Origin: Acanthochromis polyacanthus
Lineage: Eukaryota; Chordata; Actinopteri; Pomacentridae
Direction of reading: 5' to 3'
Length of the DNA: 64,000 nucleotides
Assembly: GCF_021347895.1 (NCBI RefSeq)
Contig: NC_067127.1
Coordinates: forward strand, 18,014,984-18,078,983
The notes beneath the pieces were generated by a model, which was given only the letters and a program-made list of their open reading frames with translations, was not told the DNA's origin and ran no database searches. How positions within the stretch are numbered: position 1 is the first letter of the stretch; the number at the start of each line of letters is the position of its first letter. This document shows positions 1 through 14,100 of the stretch, piece by piece. Both the position numbers and the translations under genes were made by a program.

Positions 1-146
1 CCCACAGCCTTGCATCAATGCCTGAAAGTGTCACAGCTGCAACAAATGCTCTTTCAAATCATTTAAAAAGTTGATTTGATTTGTCTTGTGATCCCAACTT
101 TGGGAACAACTAGCTTACAGGACCAATACAACTAAAACTGAACCAT

Positions 147-508
147 CCATCCATTCTCTATACACCGTTTTATCCTCATTAGGGTCGCTGGGGGTGCTGG
201 AGCCTATCCCAGCTGACTCGGGTGAAGGCAGGGGACATCCTGGACAGGTTGCCAGTCTGTCGCAGGGCTACATATACAGACAAACAATCACACTCACATT
301 CACACCTACGGGCAATTTAGAGTAACCAATTAACCTCAGCATATTTTTGGACTGTGGGAGGAAGCCGGAGTACCTGGAGAAAACCCACGCATGCACAGGG
401 AGAACATGCAAACTCCATGCAGAAAGATCCCAGGCCCAGCCCGGGATTCAAACCGGGGATCTTCTTGCTGCAAGGTGAAAGTGCTAACCACTACTGCACT
501 GTGCAGCC
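147..508 (-). repeat. tRNA-derived SINE, full length, with 15-bp target duplication
   Basis: A 362-bp element flanked by perfect 15-bp direct repeats ctaaaactgaaccat (132-146 and 509-523), the mark of LINE-driven retroposition. Read on the minus strand it starts GGCTGCACAGTGCAG and carries an A-box-like TAGTGGTTAGCAC (493-481) and a B-box-like GGTTTGAATCC (454-444), so the head is tRNA-like. The tail is GGATGGATGG. The body includes a widespread fish segment near ctccggcttcctcccac. Two degraded relatives occur at 3424 and 7930. Confidence 0.85.
481..493 (-). promoter_or_regulatory. Pol III A-box-like site of the SINE
   Basis: TAGTGGTTAGCAC on the minus strand fits the tRNA A-box pattern. It pairs with the B-box-like GGTTTGAATCC at 444-454. 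Confidence 0.65.
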
Positions 509-523
509 CTAAAACTGAACCAT

Positions 524-3423
524 TGTGCATTAAAAATAGGTAGGGTAATGCAACAGTGATAAGACAAATATATATTGTCTGTTAAAGGTGTCAGGGTACG
601 GCCATTTTCAAGTAAAGCTGAGGCAATTTTTTTAACAAAGTCTAAACAGCTTATATTTTACTTCTAATTATCCCATATTTCCTGATCTGTCTTGTTTTCA
701 GGCTGTATTTCAGGGTATTTTCGGATGTCACATTGTTTGAGAATTTTTACTAAAATGCTAAAACACTGAGAGCTTTGGATTGAAGTTTTGATTGACAGGG
801 TCGTAAATCTCAGTCGATTACAGGCCTGATGCTGAACCCCTCACTGAAACATTTAACCGGGAAGAAAAGTCTGAATTGACATAAGACTAACAGAATGCTA
901 TGATCTGAGGAGTCATAGATCTACCCCAGGACTCATGGAAATTATTCTTGGATTGCCTTGAGAGGCTGCCAAGACATGCAGGGCAAGTTACATATGAAAG
1001 TCTTTATGGGACCCTATAGTGCGCCTCCCTCTTTGTTTTATTCACCCCTTCCCTCCGTTCTCCCTGTCTTGTCATCCTCAGGGCTGTGTAAGCTCTGTGG
1101 TTTTGGCAAGCCGGTGCAGAGATCCCAGTAGTTCCTGTTGCGGGAAGAGCAACTATTACAACCCCACACTGCTGCAGTTCACAGAACAATTATCATAATT
1201 ATCATTTCACCAAACAGAACTATGATATCCAGTGATGCGGCTGCCACGGGGGTTTGAATGTCAGCCTGATTTGCCTGATATGTTTCTATTTTACTGTCTG
1301 TCTTTAATTTACCGTCTTCGTGGGAAGCAGTGACCGAAAATACGACAGACCGTTCCACTGGAAGAGTGGCCACTGTGAGAAATTTATGAACCACTAAGCT
1401 GATATACAAAAGAATATAATCGAAAACATGATATTAAAACAACTGGTGCATTTGAGCAGTCAGATGCCATTCCTCTTTTTTTCTGCCCACTAGACATCTG
1501 GCAGCGCTGACCGAAGCCAGCCCATGCAAAAAGAAAAATAAAAACCAGGAGAGTAATGAGGAGGAGAGAGCAGGAAGACATGAGGCGTCTGCTAGTCTCC
1601 TAAGCAGTGGAGGTTGGGAAAAAGTGAAGTCAATAATGGTTTCTATTCAGCCAAGACAATGGTCGCATCCACCCTCCATCACCATCCAGCTCCTCTGCTC
1701 AGCCCGGCCACAGCGACTGTCGGAAATGACCGTGACTTAACCGATCCGTGGAGCGGTGAGCATCAGACACCAGAATGTCTGCCGTGGAGCCGCCGGGGGT
1801 CAAAGGTCACATCTGAGTATGAGGATGGGAGACAGCCAGAGGAAGGAGGATGAAAGAAAAAAAACCAACACAGGGTGGTTACGTATTCACTGGCAAAATG
1901 AGATGAGAAGCAGTGGTTAGAGCAAGAATAATGGATGAGATTCTGAGTGGAGGGTTGTATGTTCATATTTCATCCGTTATTTCTGGTTTGCAGACTGAGC
2001 CAAGTCACACTTAATTTTTCGGAGGGATTGGTTTTTCTGTTTGGGTATAAATTTAAAAACCCCAGCTTCATTTTTTCTGAAATGTCTCTATGATTGGGTC
2101 GGAATGAATGACAGAAGGAGTAAGGGAAGAACTTAAGAGCCCTGAACAGTCAAACCGAGCTCAGTGAAATGTAGATGTAAAAAACCCCCACAAAAAAATA
2201 AAGAAAAAATATCTGTAAACCTGATATTTGAACCATAAATGCAAAATAAACCTTTAAAGAAAAAATCACACAGGGAATGAAAACCACCATTTTTTTTAAA
2301 AGAGACTTGTGGCCAAAGCTTGTAGTAATGCAATCGGTTTTCCTCTATTATATAAAATTTCCATTTGATTTCCATTCAGTGATTGCTTTCTTTCCAAATT
2401 CTTTCTCAGCATGAGTTGTTGTGAAGCTGCTCTTTGTGCCCATTGATCAACTAACAAGTGACTGACACCAGATAGACTCGTAAATACGTTTTAAAATGAC
2501 CAAAACAATGTTGACACAGGGATCCTCTCAATTCTCTGTTTTGCACCATCTCATCTCCTCTCTCTGCTGTTTTCCTGTCTGTGAACTGAAAATCGATCTC
2601 ACTGTGCCACCATGAAGGATATCTCAATTCCTGAAATGTGTCTCCAGGAGAGAGGAGGCTGTAGGTGAGAGTCCATGCCTTGCAGAAAACGTTTTGACAC
2701 CAGTGATGTATGAAAGAGACAACAAACGAATAGACGACCAACAATGTTGGGAGCAGAACTTTTAGTCGTTAATTGGGTATGTAAAAATAACTACGTCTGT
2801 TCATTCGTGTCTCATTATGACACATGAATTGAATTAATTGTGTGGTATCTGACTAAATATATACATGATGTCTCATTTTGTTAAATTCCTAATGCCCTGA
2901 CTTCTTTGCTCACATCTCAGCTGGGAGGGAAGGAGGTGAGGAAAGGAATTGAAGATGTACAAACGCAGAAATGAGATCAGAGTATCTCGTCACATTTTTC
3001 ACTGTGCTGTCGTTATCATTTCACAACTGTACAACCTGTCAAGAGTCTGCCAGCAGTAAAAGTGCTAATTTGGAAACCTGAAGAACTGTCTCTATGCATC
3101 ATGCATCACTGCATATTTTAACAGCAGGCCTTTAGAGTCAGTTGCGCGACATCAATGAAAAAATGAATAGAAATCAGGAGTAATGTGTAAAACACTACTG
3201 CAGTGGGATGGTTGCTTACTGAGTAGATTACTGATCCGTTTATATAACATCTAGCTGAAGTAATTCCTTCATTTGGTGCAGTAACAGCCATCTGCCACAG
3301 CAGGAGAGAATGTGATTCCGACACAAAAACCTAAAGGTTACATTCAATCTTTATTTAAACCCATGATAGATTGATATGGGTCCTCATTTACAATATTGCT
3401 GAGTAAAAATATAAAACGCATGT
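524..3423. other. Intergenic, no gene recognised
   Basis: Unique, mostly AT-rich sequence. Short open frames on both strands show no recognisable domain or codon pattern. Nothing else seen. Confidence 0.5.
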
Positions 3424-3533
3424 TTTTAGGCTGTAGGAGGAAGCCGGAGTACTCAGAGAAAACCCACACACATACAGGGAGAACATGCAGACTCCATGCA
3501 GAAAGATCCTGGGAAGGCAAGTGCAAACCACAA
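3424..3533 (-). repeat. Fragment of the same SINE family
   Basis: About 110 bp closely matching the central part of the 147-508 element (ggaggaagccggagtact, gagaacatgcagactcc). Both ends are missing. Confidence 0.75.
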
Positions 3534-5985
3534 TTGTCCGACGCATAAAACTACACAAGAGGCCAGTTTTAGATTGTCACAACATGTGATCAGTTAGATC
3601 GATGGATTAGTGCTCTTATGAATCTTGAGTATTTTGTTCATAACGATCAAAAACAGTTCAAAATCGTATATACAGAATAATTGATCAGTTTAATACCAAT
3701 TTAAAAACTGCAGTATTACATAATGTGACTTTAAGCTTAGTCAGTTTGCATGTCTGTCATCAGAGAAATTAAATCCTTGAAGTAATTTTTCATGTAAGAA
3801 TATTTCATGATTCCAGTCTGAAGTATAAAGATTTGTTGCTTTTTCTTTTGATTGTTTAAAATAATTTCCTGTATTGCTTATTTTATTTTCATTTGATTTT
3901 ATCAGGTTTGGACTGTTGGTTGGACCAGACAAGCATTTTGCTCTTAGTAATTCTGATAGCATTTTAAAAAAAAAACAGTCCCGCAGTTAATGGAGAGTAT
4001 AATCAGAAAATGAATTCTTAATGAAAATAATCATTAGCTACAGTACAGCGTTAGTTCAGAATGAGCTCCACTTCAACCAACTACAACAGCAAAATCTTGC
4101 TTTTACAGTTAAGCTTGAGTGAAAATAACAGAATTATATAATAGCATAACAGTCACATAGGACATTTTCTGCACTGAGTACTTTTATTTTACTACATTTT
4201 TCTCATTATACTTGCAAACTTTCACTTGTTCATAATCATGATTTAGAGAAAACACTTTTATTTCAAATGTTTTTTTTAAAATATATATATATATATTTCC
4301 AGTTTATTTTTCAGCTGTGTCAGTGCAGATGGATATCAAACAGAAAAAGAACAGAGACACACACTTGCTATTTAACATTACCACACAAATCTAAAGTCCT
4401 GATCACGCTTTCCTATTCCACGCTCCTCCACTCCCACATCCTACATTTAACAGTGCACTCTTGCATACCTGTGGCAGCTGTGAGTCCCAGTGAAGCCACA
4501 TTTCCTTCATTAAGATATATTTCACTGGCACAGAGTTCTGGGTGCAGCCTGTTTCAACAAGACCCCAACAGACTCAACCTGGCTCATTTATCACCATTAA
4601 GGAAGTGCAGGGAGCTCGGGACAGGTGCTGAAACCTGCAAGTGGAAAATTCCCTGTATTTTGACACAAAACACCCTCACTATCACTATTTTGTGCTGTTC
4701 CTGAAGTATTTATGATGCTTCAAGGAACTAATAAGGCATTGCACTGGAGGTCTATACCATTTTGTACCTCGCTCTGCTTTATTTGGTTACAGACCTTTAA
4801 ACTGTACTTGTAAACCAAACATTAGACCAGTGGAAAATATTTTAATGATAGCTTATTGTAGCCTACTTAAATTACGCTGCTGAATTAAAATCCACAAATC
4901 TAATACTTGAAACATTATGAATTATGTGCAGGCATTATTTGACCAAGGTCTTTACTCCACTTAGAGTTGTTACCCAATCTTGCCCTCAAATCTTTCAGAA
5001 ACGACAAGCAGCCTGGTTTCCATTCAACCACTTACTTTAACTACTTAATGGCTCCTGAATGCCTTAATCGCTGCAGCTCGATTCTCCTCAAGAAAACAAA
5101 ACCTCTGAGTGACGTTTGTTGCCAGGCGTTAAACTCAAACCTGACTGCCGAACAATCGGCTCCGGCTTTTCAAGTCTTAGCGATTGACAGGGTTCAGAGG
5201 CGTGGTACAGCAGCCTAATGTGAAGAGCTCATGTCATGACTTGTGTCTCGTCTTAATTCTCATTATTCAGACTTGCAAAAGTAATTTCACTGTTTGCTCT
5301 GTTTTCTTCTAGACCTGCTGAAAAGTCTAAACTTGTTCTAATCCCCTCGGCAGACAGTGAGTGCGTATTGTGTGCAGAGCATATGAAGCAGTGCCTCAGG
5401 GTTAGCTCCTGGCCTGAATGTGAAGAATCTGGCCCTGCGTTTTCTGTGTAAATGTGCACCCGGTGCCCTTCTTTGTGGAAGAAACTCAGGTGTGGCTCAG
5501 GTGTGCTTTCCCTTCCAGGGGCCATGGGTGAAGCTGTGTGGAGAAGCTGCAGGTCTGCTGGGGCTGCCCGGCCAGCCTCTCTGGTTTACAGCTCATCTCC
5601 TGGGTCTCTCTCCTCCTCCTGTCCAAGCAACCATGTAATGAAGCCCTAATGAGCCTGTCACTCCGGCTGTCACTTATTCTCACCTGAGTGACACAGCAGC
5701 AGTAGATGGGAAAAATAAAAGGTGAGGAAGTGAAATTAAACAAAGGGAAATTAATCAGGGAAATGGGGTGACAATTTTAGAGAGATCCAACTGATGAAAG
5801 AAACTGGTGGTGTCACACAGTATAAAAGATTTTTTCGACAAATGATTTGCTTTTTTGCATAGAAGTCCATGAATATAATTTACAAGTTTCACAAACTTGC
5901 ACTAGAAGTGACTTTCCATTAATTTTTTCTGCTCTAGTAGCTCACACGGTTCGTCATACTTTTGCAAGATGACATACTTTAGCAA
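3534..5985. other. Intergenic, no gene recognised
   Basis: AT-rich to 4.3 kb, including a short AT dinucleotide run near 4281-4298, then mixed composition. Open frames of 83-145 codons have no recognisable motif. Nothing else seen. Confidence 0.45.
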
Positions 5986-5989
5986 TCCT

Positions 5990-7063
5990 AATATCGGTTT
6001 GATCCCACTTTTGCTGCCAAAACAGCTCTGACTCATCAAGGCATGGACTCCACTAGACCCCTGAAGGTGTGCTGTGGTATCTGGCACCAAGATGATAGCA
6101 GCAGATCTGGAAGTTGCAAGGTGGGGCCTCCATGGATCGGATTTGTTGTCCAGCACATCCCACAGATGCTGGATTAGATTGAGATCTGTGGAATTTGGAG
6201 GAAAGTCAACACCTCAAACTGGTTGTTGTGCTCCTCAAACCATTCCTGAACCATTTTTGCTTTGTGGCACAGCGCATTATCCTGCTGAAAGAGCCCACAG
6301 AGATCAGAAAATACCGCTTCTGTAAAAAAATGAATATGGTCTGCAACAGTGCTTAGGTAGGTGGTATGTGTCAAAGTAGCATCCACATGGATGACAGGAC
6401 CCAAGGTGAACATTGCCCAAAGCATCAAACTGCCTCTTCCCATAGTATATCCTGGTGCCATGTGTTCCCCAGGTAAGCGTCGCACACACACCTGGCCATC
6501 CACGTGATGTAAAAGACAATGTGATCCATCAGACCAGGCCACCTTCTTTCATTGCTCTGTAGTCTAGTTCTGATGCTCACAGTCATTGTTGGTGCATAGT
6601 GGTCAGCATGGGCACTCTGACTGGTCTGCAGCGATGCAGCCTCATACACAACAAACTGTGATGCATTCTGACACCTTTCTAGCAGAACCAGCATAAACTT
6701 CTTCAGCAATTTGAGCAACAGTAGCTGGTCTGTTGAGTCGGACTGCATGGGCCAGCCTTCCCTCCCTACATGCATCAATGAGCCTAGCTGCCTATGACTC
6801 TGTTACTTCCTTGGACCACTGCAGACCGGGAACACCCCACAAGAGCTGCAGTTTTGGAGATGCTCTGATCCAGTTGTCAAGCCGTCACAATTTGGCCCTC
6901 ATCAAACTCGCTCAAATCCTTACGCTTGCCCATTTGTCCTGCTTCTAACACATCAACTTAGAGGACAAAATGTTCACTTGCTGCCTAATATATCCAGCCC
7001 ACTAACAGGTGCCCTGATGCAGAGATAATCAGTGTTATTCATTCACCTGTCAGTGGTCATAAT
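5990..7063 (-). mobile_element. Tc1/mariner element relic with broken transposase
   Basis: On the minus strand a transposase reading starts at 6933 (MGKRKDLSEFDEGQIV) and continues through helix-turn-helix-like sequence (SISKTAALVGCSRSAV), the catalytic-domain pieces WSDGSHCLLHHVDGQV, GSLMLWAMFTLGP and FQQDNALCHKAKMVQEWFEE. It ends with SSWCQIPQHTFRGLVES-like sequence near 6090. It is broken by stops and frameshifts (for example after IV at the first helix) and cannot be functional. The non-coding flank ends near ggtcataatgctat. The DDE-type block FQQDN is visible. A deleted relative lies at 15655-15985. Confidence 0.9.
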
Positions 7064-7925
7064 GCTATTTATTTTCCCCCATTGTACTAAAGATAAATTA
7101 TTAAAAACAACAATGAACCTCATCTTATTCAAATTAAAATGGCTTAAAGGCACATAAATATCTTCAGCTATCATCTATTCTTAACGCTTCAAACTACTCA
7201 TGTCCCAGCCATGTCTCCCCAAAATGACGTGCCTGTAAAACTAAACGACATTCTCAGTTATGTACGTTTAGAGTGAAACATATTCTCTCTCAGTAAGGTC
7301 ACAGGATGACGTAGCAGGAAATGTTTCCACTTTCAAAGAGCCAAAAAGTCTGCATTCAGAGGCTGGAGGAGTGGCTGGTGGCATCAGTCCGACACAGGAC
7401 TTTAACCAAGAAGTTGAGGGTCGTGTCCTTTGTGGGATCATTACTTTCGGACTTGAGTTTCACACAGTTTGGTTAAGTTTAGGAAAATATCATGGCTTGG
7501 GTCTAAATACACCATTTTACAACATGTTTGAAGCTTCTCGTTCACTTTCAGGGTTACCAGGGTGACGAGTCTCACACCATGGAATATATGGTTGGTTGGC
7601 GGAAAAAGGGCAACAGCTGGAAAGCAATACAATAAGTGGCAAAGATATGTTGATACGAAACACATTTGTGGTACGTCATAAACAAATATAATCCAGAAAA
7701 AAGTGCATTTCCCTTAAGACATCCCAGAAAACGCAGTTCAGATGTATAGCAACAGCATTTTTAGGAGACACCACATCATGGCTACTGGCAATTTATCATA
7801 CTGGACATTATTAGATTGATAGTAAGACACATTTATTTTGCTGTAGCTGGTCTAGGAGTAGTTACTTTATGACTTTTTGTAGTAGCTTAGTGCATTCTAG
7901 AGGTTCACAGTCTGTTCTGTTTCTA
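7064..7925. other. Intergenic, no gene recognised
   Basis: Unique sequence without recognisable coding or repeat content. Confidence 0.45.
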
Positions 7926-7929
7926 CAAG

Positions 7930-8132
7930 ATAAAAAGGCAATCTGATCCACTCGTAGCGGGGTGCGGGGGTTAGAGGGATACACACTGGGCAACTCTAGC
8001 AGAGACAGACAACCATACAAACACACATTTACACCTACTGCTAATATAAAATCATCATTTAACCAACCCATTTAGCTTACAATGCCAGAACCTTCTTGCT
8101 GTGTAATGACAGTATCGACCACTGCACCCCCT
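7930..8132 (-). repeat. Highly degraded SINE copy, same family as 147-508
   Basis: Matches in order: agacagacaaccatacaaacacac, acacctactg, accttcttgctgtg and accactgcacccc. Identity is low and several blocks are missing, so this is an old copy. Confidence 0.55.
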
Positions 8133-11100
8133 CAGAGAGCTCATAAGACATTCAGTTGTGCAGGAATAAAGAAAAAACAAAGCGAGGAACACAAAATCAA
8201 TATGGATTTTTGGTAATATTTCCAATTTTCTTTTCTTTTCTGTGAGATATTGGACAGTTTTTGCTTCTTTTAGATTTTAAACATGCTTTCTGAAAACAAC
8301 CATCTGAGAAATTTAGAGGGGAGATCAAGAGGAAACTACCAATATGCACAAATCAAAATTCTTGTTGCTCTTCAACAATGCATTGTTACACTGTTGTTGC
8401 TACATTAACCTGAAAATTAACTGATGAAATAAATTATATGAAGCTGCAGTAGGGTCTGTGTCTTGTATAAACCGCAGCTCTTCCACAGTGTGGAGCCAGT
8501 GAGCCATTTAGACTGCACCAGTGAGATAAATGTTGTTCATAGAGGGAAAAGGAGGGACGGAGTGAGGCAGCGGGAGAGGAACAGTGTACGGCTGTCTGGC
8601 AAAGCCACAGATTGCCTGATTAAAAGCATGTGCTGACCCCCGATTCCCAAGCTATGACAGACAGACCGCAGCAGATACACAGACATGAGGGAGAAGTAAA
8701 GACCTCCACATACGAACACATCCATGCAATACATGCACACACGTTTGTTGCAACACATTTGGAAATGATATAGGTAGCGGTGGGAAACATTGCTCGAATT
8801 TCAGATACTGTATCTCCATAACGTTCACACTGAACCCAGACTTTAGAGCAAGAAAGGATGAGATGCAACGGAATGAGCGACCGTGAAAAGTTCCACACAG
8901 AGAAAGTCACATCTTCGTTTACAGACTAATTACACGCAGGTTTTCAAAGAGGATCATGTCCTCCTGTTTGGAAGGCTGGCGAACGATAACAAACACACTC
9001 TTGAGAATCAAGAGAGGAGTTTGAAAGCGGAAAGGTGGGTGTGTGTCCCATGCAAGAGCATCACTGATCCATGACGTGAGGAACTGAAGCGAGCCAGGAG
9101 AAAGCAAACAGAAGCAGGGGTCCAAAGAGTGGCTCAAAATCCACAAAATCGAATCCAGAAAGAAAATATACACTGTGAAGGCCTTCAAATGAAATAATAA
9201 TAATACAGTATCTCTGCAAACACCAGAGCTGGGCAGCAAACTCAGCTCTGAAATGACAACATGCAAAGAGTCTTTTGTTCTCCAAGTGGTTGGCTGCGAT
9301 GCCAAGGCTTTGAAGCTGACAACTGACGAATCCAGACAAAGGAAACAAATTGGAGGGAAAAAAAATCATGACCCTATTAAAATGAATTTATGTATATATT
9401 TTCTTTATTTAGTCTTTCCATGCATTTTCTGTTTCATTGTGATCTTTCACCATGCTTTTAGTGTGGTCTGGCTTCGGAATATTAAATATTTATCCAATCC
9501 TTGGAACACATCGCTCCGTCTTTTCTCACTGGTGTGGGTTTCAAAAACACACATGCTGACTAGTTTACCTCTAACAAAACATTTTTTAGGGAGGTTGGGG
9601 GGTGGCGGTGGTGTAGCCTCCGAGTGCGAAAATACATCAATCTTTGTGTGTCAGCACTGCCTTGACACAGTTGGGATTTTAAATGGCACCATGCATTACA
9701 GCAGCAGAAGCGGGAGCCGTGTGCAGACAGGAGATGTTGGTTGGTCTGTACCCAGAAGAAGTGGTCACGTCTGGAGCTGCCGTGTTTGTCTGGTTCCCCG
9801 TCTTATCTCCTGTTTATGTGGCCCTCAGAACCCGCTGCCAGCACTCACAGAGACCGCTGCATTTCCCCCCCCGTCACAACTTATTTATTTATGTTAGGTC
9901 TGATTAATAGCCCGTGCATTCGCAACAAGACACACACATCGATTGAGAAAAGGGGAAAAGGGTCGACTTGTTTCGTTTGAAAAGGAGCATAATCCATCCC
10001 CACTCCTCTCGTGACATTTGCAGTCGTGCGCCACATGAACAACAGAGGAGGCCAAGCAGTGCGTGCTACATCTGCAAACCACCCCAACCAGCTGTGTGGT
10101 GTATAGATCCTGAAATGCTTAAAACACTCGTGTCTTTGTTCATTTGTCAGAATTTACATGCTCTCAGACTAGACATGCATTCGCGAGAGCTGAGAAACTT
10201 TATTTTTTCTGGATCAAAACACTGCAAATCTCCAGTTGTTCTCAGCACAAGAAATGTTAGAAGTTAACAAAATGCATTGAGAGGAGTCATCTTCAACTGT
10301 AATGAGAAATGAATCTCCAACATGTGTCGTATGCAGGCAAACATATGCACGGTATGTTTATATGTATTTATGAAAAATCCTTTCCCCCGTCTTGTCAAGT
10401 AAAGGCTTAGAAGCATGCAACTAGAAAGACATCTGCAAAAAGTGATTTTATTGGCACCAAAGTGTGAAATCAGAACAGCCCATTTCAACAAAGGCCTCTC
10501 CTTGTTCAGAACCCTTGCTCAATCCCTTGTGTAAACTCTACATTCCCACAATTATGTTGCACCACAGTGACTGAGCTCACCTCTCTTGGCATGAACGGCG
10601 CTGAGAGCAGCGAGAAGCTCTAAGCAACCTGTCACTTTTATCTCGCTTTGGGGTTGCTATAACTATTTTACCAATACATTGCGTTACTATGGCTCTGAGA
10701 GTGTAGCTACCAGAAGCATACAGTAAAATTAATTGTCAGGTAGAGCTGATACCGTGGGGCGCAGCACTGTGCTTCGGCTTGTCAGTTTAAAGAGTAAAAG
10801 CCTCCAACACACTGTTGCATAAGATAATTCTCAGTTATTGCTCCTGCAGCTGCAGAGTTTGCAGCAAAGTCTGCCTCTGTAATGGTCAGCCAGCGCTCTC
10901 ACGGCTGCTTCAGATCATGGTATTCCCTCGTTCCCCATTGTGAAATTTGTTATCTATCATGTGGCTGCCTGGATTCCATTTGAGATCACAGTTCCATCCA
11001 TTTTTCCTCCTTTCTTGTCCTCTCTTTCTCCTCTAATGGGGTGGCGTGATGCAGGACGGTGACAGATGGTGTTTCTCTTCCCGTTTACAAATTTGCACTG

Positions 11101-14100
11101 ATGTTTATTTGTCTCAGCAGGAGCCCTCCCCTTCCCTGTCGGTGCCCCACATACAACATATAAGTAGCTGCGCAACGTTCCTGCATACGTGCAGACAGCC
11201 ATCCCCGAGTTTGCACTATATACGGCTGTATCTTCAGCAACAGTGAATGAAAGGCTGATCACATAAATTCTAAAAGTGTTGGCGTATAGCCAGCCTTATC
11301 TGTGCAGCACCGTGGAGTCATACAGTAGGTATGTAGTAATGCACATTTATGATAACCCTCATGTACACAAACCTATTGGACTCCACGGACTTGATAACAA
11401 GTTGGCGCCACAGCAGAGCTGATATCACATGACAGGCAGGGTGAATGATTGTGAGAGAAAGAGGGAAAGCGTCTGTCAAACATACGACCAAACAGATGAC
11501 TCCACCATCATTCACTCTGACTCTTCATCAACCCTCACCTCCCACCACCCCCTGCAGCCTGTTGCTGCCCCTGCTCTCCATCTCTTTTATTCCTCCAGCT
11601 CCTAAGGGGGCCTGACCGCCAGGCCGCGGCTCTATCCAGAGGCCCGGCTTTAATGCTGCTCTGTTCCCAGTGTCAGTGTGATGAAGAGGGGTTATCAGCC
11701 CAAACACCTCCTTTTTCTTCCCCTCCTCCAGGGAAAAGGCCTGGGAAAAAGAGCTGGGCCAGAGGGATTGAGCTGTTGCTCTGGTTAGAATAAAGTGAGC
11801 AGTCAGTCTGATGCAAAACGGGCCGTTTCTCTGTCAAAGTGTTAAGCTGAGACAGGGTTGGGCACTGATATCAGTCAAATGAAGACCATGTGAGAGGTTC
11901 CTTCATAGTGATGTATGGTGCTTGTTCAATATGGCATTATTTGATTTTACCAGTATGTTTAAAGCGCATTCATACAACTGATGACAGCTACATCTCTCAG
12001 ACTATAGCTGTGACGAATGTTGGGATTATTGCATTTCGAGATAAAAATGCTTTTTCACTCCGATTCTGGTGCAAGACTTTCCCCGGAGCATAAAAGAAGA
12101 CAAATAGCCAGCAACCCTGGAGAAAGTATGACAGTACTAAGTGCTTTTCTTTGTCAGATTGCTCAACAGACAGAGGCTGGTGTTACAGTCTGGAGAAGTG
12201 AAAGTGAAGTCCAAGAACGACCACCTCTTCTTGTTCACAGACACACACACATAAACACACACACAAAGGTCACCCAGCTGTGAAAAGAAGCCAAAATACA
12301 CTTAACTAATCTGCTTGATCTAGCAATTTATTGACGATGAAAACTTCAAAAGGGGTGAAACTCGAGCCGCATGCGTCTCCTAAACCATGGCCGATGCAAT
12401 TTCCACTGGCAGGCAGGAGGAGGGGTTGCGGTGGGAAGGCTCTGACCAGTGCACGGAGCTTTATTGGTTGCATTCGCCTCGGCATAAAACTAATTCACCC
12501 TCGATGACAACCCACGGCGAAAGACGAGACGCATTCTTTTTGCCCCCCTCCCTCAACTGCCTGCTTTATTAGCTGGCCTCTCTGTGACAGAGCTATTCAT
12601 TCTCTGCCCTGCTCCACCATTTCCCTCTGACACACACCTCGCACATGCCGTCTTTCCTGCTCGCATACATCTACACGCACACACCAACCAACCCAAACAT
12701 GTTATATTACCGGCTGGGAATTTATATCGCTTTTAGAGTGAAAAAGCAACTCTGCCTCAGTCTGGGCACAGGGCTCCATCACTCCTGTGCACAGGCTGTC
12801 ATTCATGGCTGCACAGTAGTGAGGCCCCTCATACAAACCAGGCTCAGAATACACTCAAAGCTGTGGCACATACAGGAAATTACAGCGGGACAGTCCTGAG
12901 TTATCGCACATCATCTGTGCACACATGCAAAAAACAACCCCAAACACTCTTTGTGTATGTTTCCTGTGTATTAATGAATGAACAGACAGGAGAATGAGGA
13001 TCCAGAGCACGAGGACAGCAAGACATTTGTCTTGGTAAAGTAATTTATTCATCCCGTCTGGAGTAATAACTTATCTGGAGTTCAAAGCTAAACAGCCTGC
13101 CGTTGGTTAGCTCTACCTCTATTTGCCATCACTTGCACACAGGATGGGACAATAACTCTTCATGAAAGTCCAAAGGATAAAAATAAAGAGATAGCTGGAA
13201 GAATTTTACTTTCACTAACACCTTGTCCAAAATACACTCTGACCACTTTGCTCTAAACGGCCAGGAATGTGACCCGTCGCAGATCTCCCAGGGCTCCAAT
13301 AAGCTCCACATTCTACTAAGGTTAGGTCCTCACAGCTACAGCTGGGCTTTACTAGTCGTCCTGCCTCCAGCAGCTCTGCAGGCCGATCAGGTTTCCCTGA
13401 TTGTGGGTCAGCGGAGCCCTCCTGGTTCCACTTAGAGCCCTGTTTCATTATTTCAGATTTATCACTGCCATGTTTGCCAGTTGCCATGTTTTCCTCCCAT
13501 ATGTTCCTAAGTGTAACTCATAGCATCTAATAATGCACAAACCAAGACGTTTTAAGGGACTGCAAGTTGGAGTTGTTCCCAGGCTGCAGGGATTAGGGGC
13601 TCTCTGGGGGCTGCTGGGTAAAGCAATGAAGTGTTGCCCAGAGGAGTGAAAGGCCAGTCCCAGTGGAGGGAACATTACTGGATATGCACCAAGTCACCAT
13701 GCCCTAAAGGTCTGGTCCGACAGCCACTCACACTCTCCTCCCGGCGTGGCACTTCACGACAGACCAAGTCCCAGAGGACGCTGCAGCGGCCAAAGTAGCG
13801 ACATGGATGATTTCCAAATCTGTACAAATCTCTCATGCTATTTTCCCCCTATTGTTTACATCACTGAGGCAGAACATGATTATTGTACCATTATCTCGTT
13901 TGCCTCTGATTAGCAAACAAAGACCTATTGACAACGCAAAGAGTGGAAACTTACAAGACTGTCATGATGAATTGAAAATGCTTGGGACACATAAATATCA
14001 GCCACAGAGGATAAAAATGAGATATCCACCTCTCTACACTAGGATTTTGCATCTGATATCTCAGGGGACTCTGGGCCATTTAACTGTTGTTTTCCTGTGC

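Noticed and set aside
481..508. A functional tRNA gene at the SINE head
   Set aside because: A and B boxes are present, but the cloverleaf stems do not pair and the sequence continues into a SINE body. It is tRNA-derived, not a tRNA.
9253..9897. 214-codon plus-strand open frame
   Set aside because: Longest frame in the left third, but it has no recognisable domain and no splice or homology support, and overlapping frames of similar length occur on both strands. Likely chance.
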